A DNA stretch of 64,000 nucleotides from RGIG995 sp045603745 (lineage in GTDB: Bacteria; Bacillota; Clostridia; Oscillospirales; UBA644), in NCBI GenBank assembly GCA_045603745.1, contig JAZUMQ010000037.1, positions 66,489 to 130,488 of the forward strand. Direction: 5' to 3'. The notes beneath the pieces are model-generated. The model was not told the DNA's origin. It was given only the letters and a program-made list of their open reading frames with translations, and did no database searches. Position numbers and translations under genes: made by a program. Shown here piece by piece: positions 62,901-64,000 of the stretch. Every line of letters starts with the position of its first letter. Positions within the stretch are counted from its first letter, which is position 1.

Positions 62901-64000
62901 AGCGTTCACAACGCTATCCTTAACCAGAATATTCACAGCTTCGATCGCAATGTCTCTGACAGCTTTCACAGCAACAGTACTGTTCGTAATCGTAACAGTT
63001 CCGGAACACTGAAGCGCTCTACCTTGCGTTGCAACAATGTTCGCGGTTACATCGGAGATTTCAATAATATTAGAGTAAACACTATAGACCTTTGCCTGAG
63101 AATTAACCGTGGTGGGAACGTTCTCATCTTTCTGATAAAGTTTTACCTTGCCACCATTGATACCGTAATTTTCGGTAATCTTAACATCAACCGTACCGCC
63201 GGAGATGTCTACTTCTTTTGCACCCTGAATACCAACGGTCGATGTAATCGTATCGTTATAGGTCTTGAGAGTACCGTCCGTAATCTTCAGGTTTTGGGCG
63301 TAAATCGCTTTAGCGCCAGAACCGGTAGATGCAATCGCGGTAACATTACCGCCGGACTGGGTATAGGTGTTCGTGGCATAAATCGTACCGTTACCACTGG
63401 AAACAATAGAAATTGCGTTTACCGTACCTCCGGAAATCTTAACGTCGCCATTTCGTGCAACAATACCGCTGTGATTTGCCACGACATTAATCTTTGCATC
63501 GCCGGAAACTTCAACGTTTCCAGCGTCGTAAGTATAGATTGCATTGTTGTTCGAAATGTCAGCAGTTACTGTACCGCCGGAAATCTTAACGCTGCCTCCT
63601 CTTGTATAAATACCGTTGTAGGACGCCTTAATATCGATCGTTGCATCGCCGGAAATCTCAATGTTGCCTTCTCTTACAGCAATACCCCCGGACTTCGACT
63701 CAATATCAATCTTTGCATCGCCGGAAATTTCAACGTTTCCTTTGGGGTCAACAATAATTGCCCCAACATTCCACTGGCTTGTCGTAAGCGTAGCGCGAGC
63801 ATTTACTGTGCCGCCGGAAATAATGATATTGCCCGTCTCTGCATAAAGACAGCGGTTTGCCGTCTCAACATCGATCACTGCATCGTCGGAAATCTTGATG
63901 TCGCCAGCAAGTGCACGAATAGCGTTGGAATCCTTCGCATAAACATCAAGCTTTGCATTGCCGGAAATTTCAACGTTTCCGCTATTGTGAGCAAAAATTG
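59967..64000 (-). CDS. Giant beta-solenoid surface protein with C-terminal sorting signal (partial)
   Basis: The gene enters from the right edge, so its start and signal peptide are not visible; more than 1340 residues are. Most of the visible part consists of degenerate repeats of roughly 25-35 residues with cores such as GNVEISGDAKIDV and GDVKISGGTVNA, as in right-handed beta-helix or carbohydrate-binding surface proteins. The C-terminus reads NPNTSD (60063-60080), then a hydrophobic helix and the basic tail RKKKSKAN, the layout of a sortase-processed anchor. Before it lies a Lys/Glu-rich stretch that could span the wall. It probably binds host or plant glycans or neighbouring cells. Confidence 0.85.
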   Translation of the reverse strand, partial: IFAHNSGNVEISGNAKLDVYAKDSNAIRALAGDIKISDDAVIDVETANRCLYAETGNIIISGGTVNARATLTTSQWNVGAIIVDPKGNVEISGDAKIDIESKSGGIAVREGNIEISGDATIDIKASYNGIYTRGGSVKISGGTVTADISNNNAIYTYDAGNVEVSGDAKINVVANHSGIVARNGDVKISGGTVNAISIVSSGNGTIYATNTYTQSGGNVTAIASTGSGAKAIYAQNLKITDGTLKTYNDTITSTVGIQGAKEVDISGGTVDVKITENYGINGGKVKLYQKDENVPTTVNSQAKVYSVYSNIIEISDVTANIVATQGRALQCSGTVTITNSTVAVKAVRDIAIEAVNILVKDSVVNAEANTSQAVHASSSLEICGGEFTVTMNTQNAIVVDGTFTVKDNAKVTATLNNAKSGISAVATYDLYMLGEKGDNGPQVNIILNPMEFQKGQLRQLSGLSLFAPVHRPGTARLEGGNLTVTVNNNYNDPEYVYNNKKGDISTNRTIGIQSYNMETIDFAGTNVVVNCNTLLDNYKTSGFMNVNGSIPTVINVSDGHLRSNGSGDVQAMFYTNCNEMKINITGGLISGVADNFWYAEGINQVMTVKPGAKISFFCSSGRSLNLGKVNPYNETTPNWYEDQGVEYLRSCALADNSYYVTTGDVEGVTTQVELTVKIRDGVAKRFVLDVYNPSYPANVDPANAQAYFTPDGTLTLNNLTAQRIRANGNLKLDLNGVNMISANDQHLLYSTNGIVIGGDGLLDITGTTYVVYSYRGEEILIGEKAQVNVTATTGCALHINHGETPATSITITDDAKVKTNTAKQSIYLRGNDTSVNILRNAQVDFNSKSSYGIEIYGATSGGHSANVNIGENAKVVMNVSTGIRATGHIAATNIDGNAVVDITATGHAFQLAGADVSVNIGGNSKVNVADGANDLFNLASSVTAMEGMNKQAAVNISDKATLIANNVRNCAARISVSAGAGEAAFNVSDEAFAEISSSGQTIMLTATPEGASATLSVTDKANLNASNPSDTGYPVIQINGMTTNMIFTTTGTVNITGKVPSGHGAVKIWHPTGGKNNVLIKDATVNITNVQSTKKLGVADGDRSIAVLIQQESDIVIGGKAVVNIHAERSGKTYGNKAYAMYLYSVTPDVLTLTIQDRAKVNCTASGDSMIGDGAAMLLQNANVVVTDNATLKATATEKSSAALLFANTSNLTVEKYGAAYFDGGEERIGMRCLNSTTKATVTVKDCGHMYTTGAPAISLKTGSIVFAASEMEAGATKEESAATKLDSLKRDYQKYGYVMMKGDMRNPNTSDMILTTVISVTALTIVVAVAVTVIRKKKSKAN

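Noticed and set aside
1..64000. tRNA, rRNA, CRISPR array, prophage, insertion sequence or origin
   Set aside because: No cloverleaf-like sequence, no regularly spaced repeats with unique spacers, and no integrase, transposase or phage gene was found in reading both strands.

Overview
The window reads as a chromosomal segment from a Gram-positive, endospore-forming member of the Clostridia, probably an uncultured gut or anaerobic-digester lineage. The reasons are the sporulation genes (spoIIE with a Spo0A-type box, dipicolinate synthase dpaA/dpaB), strong GGAGG ribosome-binding sites, sigma-A promoters with a fixed 17-bp spacer, lipoproteins, sortase-type anchoring, and a heavy load of sugar ABC transporters with a GH2 beta-galactosidase. 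I saw no phage, IS, CRISPR, rRNA or tRNA. The species cannot be fixed from this segment.

Layout. 1-1.5 kb: the start of a Mrp-type Fe-S/ATPase gene and a divergent SLOG-family gene. 1.5-3.3 kb: an AT-rich island with a secreted Amidase_6-type gene split by one in-frame TAG, plus a 29-codon mini-gene with its own promoter and terminator. 3.4-15.8 kb: a seven-gene minus-strand locus for carbohydrate uptake (a CBM-like/solute-binding fusion, two permease pairs, an NHL-repeat membrane protein, a Yip1-like protein, a large DUF5696-like lipoprotein) with no ATPase gene. It is driven by a consensus promoter and has a terminator-like hairpin in its leader. 16.5-21.2 kb: class B sortase, split transketolase, D,D-carboxypeptidase and an ECF S component. 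21.2-22.3 kb: RNase H and L28.

22.4-34.4 kb: a long housekeeping operon, smc-ftsY-yhbY-nadD/yqeK-rsfS-leuS-recD2-rsmA. 34.4-37.5 kb: foldase-like lipoprotein, small lipoprotein, AraC regulator and a small unknown protein. 37.9-44.3 kb: EF-G paralogue, dpaB/dpaA, and a PadR-DUF1700-DUF4097 operon that ends in a previously unlisted 56-residue membrane protein. 44.5-46.3 kb: spoIIE, apparently started at ATT. 46.5-47.8 kb: a cysteine-repeat lipoprotein. 48.0-53.2 kb: an argCJBDF operon with ARG-box-like sites. 53.4-59.7 kb: an SsuABC/TauABC-like transporter divergent from a Crp/Fnr regulator, then lacZ. 60.0-64.0 kb: the 3' part of a giant beta-solenoid surface protein ending in NPNTSD plus a membrane anchor, a plausible substrate for the class B sortase at 16.5 kb.

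Taken together, the segment combines polysaccharide capture and import, cell-envelope work, arginine synthesis, sporulation and core translation/replication functions. The less ordinary items are the amber-split amidase, the two unannotated small ORFs, the ATT start and 0A boxes of spoIIE, the activator-type palindrome at about -41.5 of the SsuA-like operon, the leader hairpin of the sugar locus, and the sortase/NPNTSD pair.
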